From Acidobacteriota bacterium (GTDB lineage: Bacteria; Acidobacteriota; Terriglobia; Terriglobales; Acidobacteriaceae), in assembly GCA_021798655.1 (NCBI GenBank), contig JAJZFE010000398.1, positions 1 to 7,311 on the forward strand: DNA of 7,311 bases. Reading direction: 5' to 3'. The notes beneath the pieces were generated by a model. That model was not told the DNA's origin, ran no database searches, and saw nothing but the letters and a program-made list of their open reading frames with translations. This document shows, in pieces, positions 1-6,720 of the stretch. Numbering within the stretch: the first letter of the stretch is position 1; every line of letters starts with the position of its first letter. The position numbers were made by a program, and so were the translations under genes.

Positions 1-944
1 AGGCGACGTATCAGCAGACCACCAGGGCACAGGTGCCGGAGGACACGCAAAAGGCCGAGCTGGACCTGGCGCAGGCGCAGGCGAATCTCGACCTGAACAA
101 GAGCATTGTGAACGGACGCAGGAAGCTGTTTCAGGAAGGCGCGATTCCGGGCCGCGATCTGGACACAGCGATGGCGGCACTGGTGCAGGCGCAGGCCGCA
201 TACGACACGGCGAGCAAGCACCTGCAGTCGGTGCAGAGCATCGGCCGCGCGGCAGCGAACAAGACCGCGGAGGGGCAGCTCGACTCTGCGAAGGGGCGCT
301 ATGAGGGAGCAGCCGCGATGCTGGGCTACGCTTCTCTGCGCAGTCCCATCAACGGCGTCGTGACGGATCGGCCGCTCTTCGCCGGCGAGACCGCGCAGGC
401 CGGCACGCCGGTGATTACCGTGATGGACACATCTTCGTTGATTGCGAAGGTGCATCTTTCGCAAGCTGTAACGCAGCGCATGAAAGTCGGCGACCAGGCT
501 ACTGTGACTGTGCCCGGAATGGATGCTCCTGTGGAAGGCATGGTGTCGCTCATCAGCCCGGCACTCGATCCCGGCTCCACGACCGTCGAGGTGTGGGTAC
601 AGCTGAAGAACCCTGACGGCAAGCTGCGCGCCGGCACGGCGGTGCATCTGGCCATCGCGGGCCGCACCGTGCAGGACGCCATGCAGGTGCCGACGGAGGC
701 GCTCGTTCCAGGCAAGGACGGCAGCGGACTCGCCGTGATGGTGATGGGAGCCGATGGAGCCGCGCACATGAAGCCGGTGGAGATTGGCATCCGGCTGCCG
801 GACAAGGTGCAGATCCTCAGCGGCATCAGCGCCGCGGATGTCGTGATCGACTCCGGCGCCTACGGCATTGAAGACGGCACGAAGGTGAAGATCGGCGGCG
901 CAGACGACGACAAGCCTGCAGCCGGCGAGGGAGAGAAGAACTGA
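1..944 (+). CDS. RND efflux periplasmic adaptor subunit (HlyD/membrane fusion family), 5'-partial
   Basis: This is the membrane fusion protein that links an inner-membrane RND permease to an outer-membrane channel. The frame is open to the left edge: codons from base 3 read in frame into the GTG at 33, so that GTG is internal and the true start lies outside. What remains is about 313 residues. Bases 3 to about 310 encode Ala/Gln/Leu-rich heptad-like helices, the coiled-coil hairpin, with its turn near the GAIPGRDLD segment. Bases 318-428 encode the second half of the lipoyl domain (LRSPINGVVTDR, then the GETAQAGTPVITV stretch). A beta-barrel and a membrane-proximal domain follow, ending in an acidic, Gly/Lys-rich tail. 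The signal peptide, first lipoyl half and most of the first helix are missing from view. The stop TGA (942-944) shares its last A with the permease ATG, so the two genes are translationally coupled. Family assignment is firm; substrate is unknown. Confidence 0.94.
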   Translation, partial: ATYQQTTRAQVPEDTQKAELDLAQAQANLDLNKSIVNGRRKLFQEGAIPGRDLDTAMAALVQAQAAYDTASKHLQSVQSIGRAAANKTAEGQLDSAKGRYEGAAAMLGYASLRSPINGVVTDRPLFAGETAQAGTPVITVMDTSSLIAKVHLSQAVTQRMKVGDQATVTVPGMDAPVEGMVSLISPALDPGSTTVEVWVQLKNPDGKLRAGTAVHLAIAGRTVQDAMQVPTEALVPGKDGSGLAVMVMGADGAAHMKPVEIGIRLPDKVQILSGISAADVVIDSGAYGIEDGTKVKIGGADDDKPAAGEGEKN

Positions 945-3900
945 TGGCCGCGCACGAGCCTTCCCCCGCGAAGCCGTTCTGGCTGGCGCGCTCCAAGCAG
1001 ATGATCTTCTTCTTTGCTGCGGTGCTGACCCTTGCCGGTCTGTGGTCCGCGCTGCAGGTGCCGATCTCCGTCTTCCCGGAGACCAACTTTCCCCGTGTAG
1101 TCATTGGCGTGGACAACGGCGTGATGCCGGTGGAGCAGATGGAGGTGACCATCACCAAACCCATCGAGAGCGCTGTGAACAGCGTTCCGGGGCTGGTGAC
1201 GGTACGTTCGACCACGAGCCGCGGCTCTGCCGAAGTGAGCCTGTTCTTCGACTGGTCGGTGGACATGTTTCGAACGCTGCAGCTGGTCAATGCCGCGCTG
1301 AGCACCGTGCAGCAGAGCCTGCCCGCAACGGCGAAGATCACTGCGAATCGACTGACGTTTGCTACGTTTCCGATCCTGGGGTACAGCCTTACCTCGACGA
1401 CGCTGCCGCAGACGAAGCTGTGGGAGCTTGCGACTTATGACCTCGCGCCGCCGCTCAATCGCGTCGCCGGCGTGAGCACCGTAACGGTGCAGGGCGGCAA
1501 GGTGCCGGAGTTTCATGTAGTGCCGAACCTCGCCAAACTGCAGGCTGCAGGCGTAACGATTCTCGATATTGCTAACGCGATTCAGGCATCGAACATCGTC
1601 GATTCGCCGGGCCTCTATGAGGAGAATCATCAACTGGTGCTGGGGTTGGTGGGCGCGCAGGTGCATGATATCGACGGCTTGCGGCAGCTGGTCGTAAAGA
1701 CCACGGCCAACGGCGCGGCGGTGCGCGTGGGCGACGTGGCGCAGGTGGTCGATGGCGTGGAGCCGGTGTACACCGTGGTGACGGCCGACAGCCAGCCCGC
1801 AGTGTTGCTTAACATCACGCGTCAGCCCTCGGGCAACACCGTCGCAGTGGCCGATGGCGTCGCCGCAGAGATTGCGCAACTGCAGAAGAAGCTGCCTGCG
1901 GGCGTGACGCTGAAGCCCTACTACGACCAGTCGCTGCTGGTGCGCGAAAGCATCCGCAGCGTGCGCGACGCCATCCTCATCGGGCTCGCTCTCGCGTGCG
2001 TGATCCTGTTTGTGTTCCTGCATGACTGGCGCTCGTCGTTGATTGCAGGACTGGTGATTCCGGTCACGGTCGCGGTCACGGTGTTGTTCATGTGGATCCT
2101 CGGCGAGAGCTTCAATCTGATGACGCTCGGCGGTCTCGCTGCAGCCATCGGCCTGGTGATCGACGATGCGATCGTGGTGGTGGAGAACATCGTGCTGCAT
2201 CGCGATGCCGGCGAAGACCGCGTCGAAGCTGTGCGCAAGGCGATTCACGAGATCTCGCATCCGCTCATCGGCTCCACGATTACGCCGGTGGTGGTGTTTC
2301 TGCCGCTGATCGCGGTCTCGGGTGTGACGGGCAGCTTCTTCCGTGCGCTGGCGATTACGATGACGGTGTCGCTGCTGACGTCGCTGGTGCTCGCGCTGAC
2401 GTGGACGCCGAGTCTGGGCCTCGTGTTGCTGAAGCCGCATACCGAAGAAGAGAAGGCGAGCGCACCGAAGACGGAGGACGGGCATCCTGCTCCAGGGCCT
2501 CTGCTCGGCCGCGTGATGCACTGGCACAAGAATGCGCTGGAGTGGTCGCTGCGCAAGCCATTGTTCCTCGGGCTCATCTGCCTGGCGCTGGTGGGTGGCA
2601 CGTATCTTGTGTACAACTCACTCGGCTCTGACCTGCTGCCGGAGATGGATGAGGGTGGCTTCATCCTCGACTACATCATGCCCGCAGGCAGCTCGCTGGC
2701 TGAGACCAACCGCGTGCTGGACCACGTGCAGAGGATCCTGAGCGCAACGCCGGAGGTGGAGAGCACGTCGCGTCGCACTGGCCTGCAGATGGGGTTGGCC
2801 GCCGTGACCGAAGCGAACACAGGTGACATCACCGTGAAGCTGAAGTCGGATCGGTCGCGCGGCATCGACGAGGTGATGAACGAGATTCGCGACAAGGTTC
2901 ACTCCACTGAGCCGGAGCTGGACATCGAGTTCACGCAGGTGCTGCAGGACATGATCGGCGATTTGTCCAACGCGCCAGAGCCGATCCAGATCAAGCTGTT
3001 CTGCAGCGATACCAAGTTGCTGTATCAACTGGGGCCGCGCATCGGTGCGGCGATCAGCAAGGTGCACGGCGTAGTGGACGTGCAGAACGGCGTGGAGAAC
3101 ACCATCAGCGGACCCGCCACGAACTTCCAGGTAGACCCGGTCGTGGCTGCAAGACTCGGCTTTACGCCGACCGAGGTGGCCGAGGACGCAACCTCAATCC
3201 TCGACGGCGTCACGCCGAACGACCCGCTGATTGCAAACGGCAAGCCCTACACCATCCGCGTTCGGCTCGGCGATGACACGCGTACGTCGCTCGACTCCAT
3301 TAGGAACACCGTCTTCAACAGCAGCAGCGGTCACACTGCCACGCTCGGCTCCATGACGGCGATTACACAGCTGCCGCCGCAGAACGAGATTCGTCGCGAA
3401 AACCTGCAGCAGGATGTGGTCGTCACAGGCCGGCTGGAGGGCGCGGACCTCGGTACTGGAGTGGCGCAGGTACAGGCGGTCATCGACTCCATGCACCTGC
3501 CTCCGAACGTGCGTGTCGAGTATGGCGGCACCTACCAGGAGCAGCAGAAGTCGTTCTCTGAACTGCTGCATGTGCTGTTGCTCGCACTGCTGCTGGTCTT
3601 CGGCGTGTTGCTGACGGAGTTCCGCAACCTGTCGGCTCCGGTGGCGATTCTTACCTCGTCGGTGCTGTCGATTGGTGGTGTGGTGTTTGCGCTGCTTATC
3701 ACAGGCGTTACGTTCAACGTGGCCTCATTCATGGGCCTCATCATGGTGATCGGCATCGTTGCGAAGAACGGCATTCTACTGCTAGATGCTGATGAGCGGT
3801 TCCGTGCCGACGGCTGCAACGCACGCGAGGCGATGCTGATGGCCGCGCAGCGCAGGCTGCGTCCCATCCTGATGACGGCGGTGGCCGCAGTGTGCGGCAT

Positions 3901-4078
3901 GTTGCCGCTGGCCTTCGCTTTCGGTGCCGGCTCGCAGATGCTACAACCGCTTGCAATTGCCGTCATCGGCGGCCTGATCATCTCGATGTTCCTCAGCCTG
4001 GTGGTCACGCCGATCATCTACTACTTGCTCACGCGCAACCGTCATGAACAGGACACGGTGGATCCGCTCGCCGTCTAG
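944..4078 (+). CDS. RND efflux transporter permease, AcrB/HAE1-like proton relay
   Basis: This is a proton-driven inner-membrane pump that exports substrates through its adaptor and an outer-membrane channel. At 1044 aa it has the usual RND length (AcrB is about 1049). TM1 is near residues 19-37, followed by a large periplasmic domain to about 340. TM2-TM6 span about 342-496, and a charged cytoplasmic linker (HTEEEKASAPKTEDG) precedes TM7 near 545. The second periplasmic domain runs to about 874, and TM8-TM12 follow. The TM4 motif GLVIDDAIVVVEN puts acidic residues at D407 and D408, and TM10 IGIVAKNGILLL puts the lysine at K941. These match AcrB D407/D408/K940 and point to the hydrophobe class rather than the CusA/CzcA heavy-metal class, which carries D-A-A. 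The start is fixed by the TGATG overlap with the adaptor and by GA-rich Shine-Dalgarno sequence at 927-936. The stop TAG overlaps the convergent kinase stop. The exported compound cannot be told from sequence. Confidence 0.97.
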   Translation: MAAHEPSPAKPFWLARSKQMIFFFAAVLTLAGLWSALQVPISVFPETNFPRVVIGVDNGVMPVEQMEVTITKPIESAVNSVPGLVTVRSTTSRGSAEVSLFFDWSVDMFRTLQLVNAALSTVQQSLPATAKITANRLTFATFPILGYSLTSTTLPQTKLWELATYDLAPPLNRVAGVSTVTVQGGKVPEFHVVPNLAKLQAAGVTILDIANAIQASNIVDSPGLYEENHQLVLGLVGAQVHDIDGLRQLVVKTTANGAAVRVGDVAQVVDGVEPVYTVVTADSQPAVLLNITRQPSGNTVAVADGVAAEIAQLQKKLPAGVTLKPYYDQSLLVRESIRSVRDAILIGLALACVILFVFLHDWRSSLIAGLVIPVTVAVTVLFMWILGESFNLMTLGGLAAAIGLVIDDAIVVVENIVLHRDAGEDRVEAVRKAIHEISHPLIGSTITPVVVFLPLIAVSGVTGSFFRALAITMTVSLLTSLVLALTWTPSLGLVLLKPHTEEEKASAPKTEDGHPAPGPLLGRVMHWHKNALEWSLRKPLFLGLICLALVGGTYLVYNSLGSDLLPEMDEGGFILDYIMPAGSSLAETNRVLDHVQRILSATPEVESTSRRTGLQMGLAAVTEANTGDITVKLKSDRSRGIDEVMNEIRDKVHSTEPELDIEFTQVLQDMIGDLSNAPEPIQIKLFCSDTKLLYQLGPRIGAAISKVHGVVDVQNGVENTISGPATNFQVDPVVAARLGFTPTEVAEDATSILDGVTPNDPLIANGKPYTIRVRLGDDTRTSLDSIRNTVFNSSSGHTATLGSMTAITQLPPQNEIRRENLQQDVVVTGRLEGADLGTGVAQVQAVIDSMHLPPNVRVEYGGTYQEQQKSFSELLHVLLLALLLVFGVLLTEFRNLSAPVAILTSSVLSIGGVVFALLITGVTFNVASFMGLIMVIGIVAKNGILLLDADERFRADGCNAREAMLMAAQRRLRPILMTAVAAVCGMLPLAFAFGAGSQMLQPLAIAVIGGLIISMFLSLVVTPIIYYLLTRNRHEQDTVDPLAV

Positions 4079-5508
4079 TTCGGAGCGGCTTCGTTCAGAG
4101 CCGAATCATTCTCTGCCGCCAGCGGCAGAACTACCTCAACCCGCGTGCCCTGGCCAAGGGCACTGCGGATCGTAATCACGCCGCCACTGCGATCCGCGAT
4201 GCCTTTGCATATGGCCAGCCCGAGGCCGACGCCGCCGTTGTTGCGGCTGCGCGAGTCGTCCGCACGGTAGAAGCGTTCGAAGACATGGGGCAGGGCATCG
4301 GGTGCGATGCCTTCGCCCTCGTCTGCAAATGTGAGGATGGCTGTGGTCGTGTCGCGCTGCAGAGTTACTGTAATCGCGCGTCCAGGACCGCTGTGTTGCA
4401 GCGCATTCATCAGCAGGTTGGAACAGAGAACGTCCGCCTCATCGGGTGCGATTCGTACTGCAAGCTGCGTCAACGAAGGCAGGAGCAGTGGAACGCCGCG
4501 CAGCTGCAGTGCGGGCTGCAGCCTTTCTGCAACGGCGCCCAACGTGCTGCACAGATCTGCGGCGGCTCGCACGTCGGGCGGCGCCTGCTCCAGACGCGCG
4601 AGCGCCAGCATTCGGTTGGTAAGGTCTTCCATGCGCTCGGTGTCGAGCAGCAGGCCTTCGATCGCGATCGTGTACTCGTCGCTGGTGCGCTGGCGGAGTG
4701 TCAGCAGTTGCAGGCTCGACTTCAGTACGGCGATCGAGGTCTTCAGCTCGTGCGCGGCGTCGCCGGTGAACTGCCGCTGCCGTTCAAAGGACTGCCGCAG
4801 GCCCAGCAGCAGCGCCTGAATCGAGCTGGCAATCGGTTGCAGTTCGCGCGTGCTGAGCGCCTGTTGCGGCGGCGCAAACTCCCACGCCGACGTGGACACG
4901 CGCGCGGCTCTGTCTGCCAGCTCGCGCAACGGCGACAGGCTGCGCCGGAGAAACCACGCCATCACAACGCCTGTGAGAAGCAGCAGTAGTGCACCCGCGA
5001 TCACGTAGAAGCGCACCGCTTCTACCGCCTGATGCCACAGGTGCGCGGTTGAGGCCGCGTACAGCAAGGTCACTGGCCGCCGAATGCCGCCGTTCTCATC
5101 GCGGTCGATCACGCGGATGCCGGGCTTGCGCAGGCCCCTATAGTACTTCCCCTCCACCTTGAAGTTGAAGTAGCCGTCGGCGGTGTGCGACGAAAGCTCG
5201 TTGAGCAGAGCGGTCGAGCTGCCCGGAGAGCGCCCGACCACGCGGCCCGAGTCCATGATGACCTCATAGGCATCCTGCGGCGGAAGCGAGAGCTCGGTCT
5301 CGTCCACCACGACATTGTCGTTGGGATCCTCGGCGTCCTGCACGGCTCCCAGCAGCGAGTCGGCGCGGCCGCTCAGCATGATGTCGAAGGCGCGGCGGCG
5401 GTCGCTCACCTCATGCGCGATGGCGACGAAGGAGAGCAGCGCCGCGCACAGCAACTCCGCTGCGAGGACGCCCACTGTAAGTGTTCGGCTGAGCGAGCGG
5501 GTCTTCAT
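4075..5508 (-). CDS. Sensor histidine kinase of a two-component system
   Basis: This 477-aa membrane kinase senses an envelope or extracytoplasmic signal and phosphorylates the adjacent OmpR-type regulator. TM1 is about residues 10-31. An extracytoplasmic sensor region of about 130 residues follows with no domain I can name. TM2 is about 166-187, and a HAMP linker starts at the LRRSLSPLRELADR segment. The HisKA box is FTGDAAHELKTSIAVLKSS with the phospho-accepting H253; the usual proline after HEL(R/K)T is serine. ATPase boxes are intact: N-box NLLMNALQHS (364-373), G1 DEGEGI (396-401), F-box HVFERFYRADDSR and G2 GGVGLGLAICKG. The ATG overlaps the regulator's TGA as ATGA, so the kinase is the second gene of the pair and is translationally coupled; I see no strong Shine-Dalgarno of its own. 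Its stop lies inside CTAG, which is also the permease stop. The ligand is unknown; control of the neighbouring pump is inferred from proximity only. Confidence 0.95.
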   Translation of the reverse strand: MKTRSLSRTLTVGVLAAELLCAALLSFVAIAHEVSDRRRAFDIMLSGRADSLLGAVQDAEDPNDNVVVDETELSLPPQDAYEVIMDSGRVVGRSPGSSTALLNELSSHTADGYFNFKVEGKYYRGLRKPGIRVIDRDENGGIRRPVTLLYAASTAHLWHQAVEAVRFYVIAGALLLLLTGVVMAWFLRRSLSPLRELADRAARVSTSAWEFAPPQQALSTRELQPIASSIQALLLGLRQSFERQRQFTGDAAHELKTSIAVLKSSLQLLTLRQRTSDEYTIAIEGLLLDTERMEDLTNRMLALARLEQAPPDVRAAADLCSTLGAVAERLQPALQLRGVPLLLPSLTQLAVRIAPDEADVLCSNLLMNALQHSGPGRAITVTLQRDTTTAILTFADEGEGIAPDALPHVFERFYRADDSRSRNNGGVGLGLAICKGIADRSGGVITIRSALGQGTRVEVVLPLAAENDSALNEAAPN

Positions 5509-6191
5509 GCGTCGCCGTCCGGGAACGACAGGCGGTAGCCGCGGCCGCGAACGGTCTCCACCACGGCCTGCTCGCCGGTGGTGCGCAGCTTCTTGCGCAG
5601 GTTGGACACATGCGCCTCAATCACGTTGGAGTGGTGCTCCCAGCGATAGTCGTAGAGGTGTTCGAGCAGCTCGCGTTTGGACACGATGGCACGCGGCCGA
5701 AACATCAGATACTCCAGGATGCGGTACTCCGTTGGCGACAGGTCGATGAACTCACCATCGCCGCGCACAGTCTGCTCAACGGAGTTCAGCGTGAGCTGTC
5801 CGACGGTGATGATGGTGTTGGCCACGCCCTTGCCGCGTCGGATCAGTGCCTTGCCGCGTGCCAGCAGTTCGCCGAGATCGAACGGTTTGGTCAGGTAGTC
5901 ATCTGCGCCGGCGTTGAGCAACTCCACCACATGCGTCCGTTCGTCGCGTGCGGTGAGCACCAGGATAGGAGTCGCATCGCCGCGTGCCCGCAGCCGTCGT
6001 ACGATCGACAGCCCGTTTGCACCGGGCAACATCAGGTCCAGCAGCACCAGATCGTAGTGGCCGGACTCTGCCAGCGAAAGCCCATCGATGCCGTCGTGCG
6101 CGCAGTCCACAGCTGAGCCGTAGCGATCGCGAAAAGCAGCGGCTACGTTTTCTGCGAGTCGAACTTCGTCTTCGATGATGAGTATGCGCAT
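5505..6191 (-). CDS. OmpR/PhoB-family response regulator
   Basis: This 228-aa DNA-binding regulator is the partner of the overlapping kinase. The receiver domain (1 to about 118) shows the acidic pair in IIEDE (D8, E9), phospho-acceptor D52 in LLDLMLPGANG, T80 in LVLTARD and K102 in LTKPFD. The winged-helix effector domain (about 128-224) contains LSPTEYRILEYLMFRPRAIVS, the recognition-helix region SNVIEAHVSNLRKKL and the C-terminal hairpin VETVRGRGYRL. The frame is open to an ATG at 6272, but family members begin at MRILIIEDE, so I start at 6191. That leaves a start with no clear Shine-Dalgarno; the alternative ATG at 6218 also lacks one. The TGA overlaps the kinase ATG by four bases. Inverted and direct repeats at 6217-6269 lie just upstream and may mediate autoregulation. 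Target genes are unknown. Confidence 0.96.
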   Translation of the reverse strand: MRILIIEDEVRLAENVAAAFRDRYGSAVDCAHDGIDGLSLAESGHYDLVLLDLMLPGANGLSIVRRLRARGDATPILVLTARDERTHVVELLNAGADDYLTKPFDLGELLARGKALIRRGKGVANTIITVGQLTLNSVEQTVRGDGEFIDLSPTEYRILEYLMFRPRAIVSKRELLEHLYDYRWEHHSNVIEAHVSNLRKKLRTTGEQAVVETVRGRGYRLSFPDGDA

Positions 6192-6216
6192 GGAGTGAGT
6201 CGACAGGCGGTGCGGC

Positions 6217-6240
6217 ATTGCACACGGGAATGCACACAGT
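6217..6240. promoter_or_regulatory. Tandem 12-bp direct repeat upstream of the response regulator (candidate RR box)
   Basis: ATTGCACACGGG (6217-6228) is followed at once by AATGCACACAGT (6229-6240), identical at 9 of 12 positions with the shared core TGCACAC. It starts 26 bases upstream of the response-regulator ATG. OmpR-family regulators commonly bind tandem direct repeats with a spacing near 10-12 bp, so autoregulation is a reasonable reading. No functional proof is visible, and a repeat this short can occur by chance. Confidence 0.4.
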
Positions 6241-6247
6241 GAGATGT

Positions 6248-6269
6248 TTGGATTCCAGCGGGAGTCCAA
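6248..6269. promoter_or_regulatory. Imperfect inverted repeat upstream of the response regulator
   Basis: TTGGATTCC (6248-6256) and GGAGTCCAA (6261-6269) are inverted copies matching at 8 of 9 positions around the 4-base spacer AGCG. It lies 57-78 bases upstream of the regulator ATG, inside the 253-base gap (6192-6444) that otherwise shows no gene I can support. It could be an operator or a hairpin in the 5' leader of the regulator-kinase mRNA. No run of T follows it on either strand, so it is not a standard terminator. A convincing sigma-70 promoter could not be picked out here. Confidence 0.4.
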
Positions 6270-6444
6270 CACCTACGATGCTAAATCCTCCAGCACAACG
6301 CTGCAATGAAAACTAAGAGCGCGACGGTTCGCAGAGCAGGCCCACACCAGAATGTTGTTCGTCGTGGGTGCACCTTCACTTGATCGCAATCGCTCGCGCC
6401 ACGGACGGCCCGAATCAAAACATCACTCCGGTCGCTGGTGTCTT

Positions 6445-6654
6445 CTACTTTGACGCGCAGGCGGAAGCATCGCGCAGCCCCATCCAACGAAACACGCTCA
6501 TGGCAGGACACCAGTTCGTAAGGGCAGACTGCAGCAGATTCAGACCAACAAAGGCCGTGAGCAGCAGCCAGTATGGTGATACCCAGTGAGCCATTGCGAG
6601 GGATGCCAGAACCATCACCCCAGCGAGCATTCGTACTGCGACTTCGACCGTCAT
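6445..6654 (-). CDS. Small DUF2892/YgaP-like inner membrane protein
   Basis: This is a 69-aa protein with two predicted membrane helices, about residues 7-24 (VRMLAGVMVLASLAMAHW) and 28-45 (YWLLLTAFVGLNLLQSAL). They are followed by the NWCPAMSVFRWMGLR segment with C49-P50, the typical ending of the DUF2892 family, which also forms the membrane part of YgaP rhodanese proteins. The biochemical role is not established; relatives often sit beside rhodanese, sulfide/persulfide or ArsR-type genes. I start at the ATG at 6654 rather than the in-frame ATG at 6666. Only the inner start has a strong Shine-Dalgarno, GGAGG (complement of 6660-6664, five bases away), and family members begin about eight residues before the first helix. 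The gene is divergent from arsR with 66 bases between start codons, suggesting shared control. The Cys/Lys-containing tail after the family core is ordinary. Confidence 0.86.
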   Translation of the reverse strand: MTVEVAVRMLAGVMVLASLAMAHWVSPYWLLLTAFVGLNLLQSALTNWCPAMSVFRWMGLRDASACASK

Positions 6655-6686
6655 TGTTGCCTCCATTGTTGTTGCAAGTTGTTGTC

Positions 6687-6716
6687 CTACTGCATCGGCA
6701 TAAAGTGATATTCTTG
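6687..6716. promoter_or_regulatory. Degenerate ArsR-type operator over the putative arsR promoter
   Basis: The octamer AGTGATAT at 6704-6711 also occurs at 7143-7150, in the right half of the strong dyad downstream of arsR. Laid on that dyad with the same 6-base spacer, the left arm (6687-6698) matches 6 of 12 bases and the right arm (6705-6716) 8 of 12. GATATT at 6707-6712 could be a -10 element, which would put the arsR transcription start at or next to its ATG. The site lies between the divergent arsR and DUF2892 genes, so it could serve autorepression and control of both. The right half is convincing; the left half is weak. Confidence 0.5.
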
Positions 6717-6720
6717 TGGT

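Noticed and set aside
33..35. GTG as the start of the adaptor gene
   Set aside because: Codons are open in the same frame back to base 3 and the protein would lack its signal peptide and first lipoyl half, so the gene begins outside the window.
860..2527. A 555-codon open frame antisense to the permease
   Set aside because: It is His/Arg/Gln-rich low-complexity protein with no recognisable domain, and it is fully covered by a firmly identified RND permease. High GC in third positions creates such antisense frames.
4285..4989. A 234-codon plus-strand frame inside the kinase gene
   Set aside because: It is antisense to the kinase, whose H, N, G1 and G2 boxes are all intact; the translated product is Arg/Gln-rich with no motif.
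6192..6272. Upstream ATGs at 6272 and 6218 as starts of the response regulator
   Set aside because: They add up to 27 residues before the conserved MRILIIEDE start of the receiver domain and have no ribosome site.
6367..6374. GGTGCACC palindrome in the gap upstream of the response regulator
   Set aside because: An 8-base perfect palindrome alone is expected by chance in several kilobases and has no supporting context.
6281..6511. A 76-codon frame on the minus strand overlapping the DUF2892 gene
   Set aside because: No family resemblance, no ribosome site noticed, and it runs out of frame through the 3' half of a gene with clear family features.
6368..6589. A 73-codon frame on the plus strand across the DUF2892 region
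   Set aside because: Composition is random-like and it is antisense to the DUF2892 gene; no domain is visible.
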